Assembly (NCBI GenBank): GCA_937902445.1
Contig: CALELJ010000159.1
Span: 1-14,679, forward strand
DNA: 14,679 nt
Reading direction: 5' to 3'
Origin: an uncultured Treponema sp.
GTDB lineage: Bacteria > Spirochaetota > Spirochaetia > Treponematales > Treponemataceae
Part shown: piece by piece, positions 13,668 to 14,679 of the stretch
Numbering within the stretch: position 1 is the stretch's first letter
Layout: every line of letters starts with the position of its first letter
Made by a program: the position numbers and the translations under genes
Notes under the pieces: model-generated
Seen by the model: only the letters and a program-made list of their open reading frames with translations
Database searches by the model: none
What the model was told of the DNA's origin: nothing

Positions 13668-14679
13668 AGGTTCCGGAACTGTTTTGGGAGCTCCATTTGT
13701 ATTCTCCCCTGAAACCTGTTATTTCCGCCTCGCCATTTTCATTGGTTGTGACGGTACCCTTTGTGGTCCATTTTTCCTTCACAAGTTCCTTAAGTTTATG
13801 ATAGGCGGGTTTGACAGTTCCGTCTCGCCTTATAAGACCACTTGGCGCATTTAACCAGGCTCCATCGTTGAAATCCCAGTTGGTGATGGCCGTCACCTGT
13901 GGATGGTTCTCAAAAATCTGCGTATAAAATTCTTCTATCCATCTTGCCTGCTGCTCTTCCCCTTCTGGAGTTGAAGCGTCGTCTTCATATCTAAAATCAT
14001 TCAGATCATCAAGTTCAGGCGGAACAAGCATTCCCGACACGAAAGTGTTTTCCGTGAAATTTATCGGGAGACCAAAGCGCTCAAACCGGGAAAGGACATC
14101 CTCGAGTTTTTCAATACCCCAATATCCCTGATGCTGATGGGACTGCAGACCAATGGCATCGATTTTCACTCCCGCGTCAAGACATTTTTCAATAAGTTCT
14201 TCATAGGCAGGAGACATGTTGAAGTCATTCAATAAAAGAACTGCATTGTCACTGGCTTCCTTTGCCGAATCAAAAACCGTCTTTACAATTCCTGTCTGTC
14301 CAAGTTCCCTGCAAAGCCGCGTCACTGCATTATCATACCTGTCAAAAACCGGCATTATCACGACTTCGTTGATGGCATCCCACATATCTATGATTCCCTT
14401 AAAATCTTTGACTTCGCGATGGATTCTTCCTATCTGTTTTTCAAGAATCGTCTTGTTGTCGTACTTCAAAAGCCATGGAGCACAGACCGTATGCCAGCAG
14501 AGAGGATGCCCTTTAAGCTGAACTCCATGTCTCTTCAGAAATTTTGCGGCCTGCATGAGTTCCGCAGTCCTTGGCCTGCCCTCTTCCTCCTCAAAGGAAC
14601 CCCAATAAAATGGAAGGGTTGCAAAATTGAACACATCAAGAAACTGCCTTACGTTTTCATTTTTTTCAGCACCTTCATC
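13645..14679 (-). CDS. GH10 endo-1,4-beta-xylanase, C-terminal part
   Basis: The frame is open to the right window edge, so 344 C-terminal residues are visible and the start is missing. Glycoside hydrolase family 10 cleaves the beta-1,4 backbone of xylan with retention of configuration. Seen (fragment numbering): FNFATLPFYWGSFE (17-30), KGHPLCWHT (56-64), WDAINEV with the acid/base glutamate 105, LLLNDFN (148-154), DAIGLQSHQHQGYW (174-187), INFTENTF with the nucleophile glutamate 210, and TNWDFNDGAWLNAPSGLIRRDGTVKPAYHKL (267-296) closing the barrel. All catalytic positions are intact. About 40 residues follow (TTKGTVTTNENGEAEITGFRG region), probably a small C-terminal beta module seen in some GH10 proteins. 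Export cannot be judged without the N-terminus. The gene ends 23 bases inside the DHFR-like gene on the opposite strand. Confidence 0.92.
   Translation of the reverse strand, partial: DEGAEKNENVRQFLDVFNFATLPFYWGSFEEEEGRPRTAELMQAAKFLKRHGVQLKGHPLCWHTVCAPWLLKYDNKTILEKQIGRIHREVKDFKGIIDMWDAINEVVIMPVFDRYDNAVTRLCRELGQTGIVKTVFDSAKEASDNAVLLLNDFNMSPAYEELIEKCLDAGVKIDAIGLQSHQHQGYWGIEKLEDVLSRFERFGLPINFTENTFVSGMLVPPELDDLNDFRYEDDASTPEGEEQQARWIEEFYTQIFENHPQVTAITNWDFNDGAWLNAPSGLIRRDGTVKPAYHKLKELVKEKWTTKGTVTTNENGEAEITGFRGEYKWSSQNSSGTFTLSCRG

Overview
The window looks like chromosomal DNA of a host-associated, gut- or rumen-type spirochaete, most likely Treponema. This is an inference from three things: an archaeal-type phenylalanyl-tRNA synthetase beta subunit (a known spirochaete trait), a loose spirochaete-style lipobox, and a GH10 xylanase beside a large peptide transporter. 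Coding regions are of moderate GC; the intergenic DNA is AT-rich. I saw no tRNA, rRNA, CRISPR array, insertion sequence or phage gene.

Left part (1-2241). The 5' end of an omptin-like outer-membrane protein gene leaves the window on the minus strand. Divergent from it is a 183-residue protein of unknown function whose promoter abuts its start codon, so its mRNA may be leaderless. After a terminator comes proA (proline biosynthesis), with a good ribosome-binding site at 985.

Intergenic region 2242-2693. This 452-base gap separates the convergent proA and Na/Pi-transporter genes. It holds a strong minus-strand terminator, an 80-base structured element that may be a small RNA, a very AT-rich 65-codon reading frame broken by one frameshift, and the double hairpin that ends the transporter gene.

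Middle part (2694-6915). On the minus strand are a two-domain Na+/phosphate cotransporter with a PhoU-like tail, and pheT. PheT is archaeal-type but carries a C-terminal EMAPII/Trbp111-like tRNA-binding domain on an Ala/Lys-rich linker. pheT has a clear promoter and its own terminator. It is flanked on both sides by copies, in inverted orientation, of a GGATCCCTGAG...CGAAGGGTCC intergenic repeat; one copy is nested inside another.

Right part (7100-13084). A four-gene minus-strand operon encodes a complete oligopeptide/dipeptide-type ABC importer, transcribed in this order: lipoprotein binding protein, OppB-like permease, a single polypeptide fusing the OppC-like permease to the OppD-like ATPase, and the OppF-like ATPase. 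The junctions are tight (16, 0 and 11 bases).

End (13140-14679). A divergent dihydrofolate reductase-like gene runs on the plus strand. It overlaps tail-to-tail by 23 bases with a GH10 endo-xylanase gene that enters from the right edge without its start. Xylanase and peptide uptake fit a fibre-degrading gut lifestyle.
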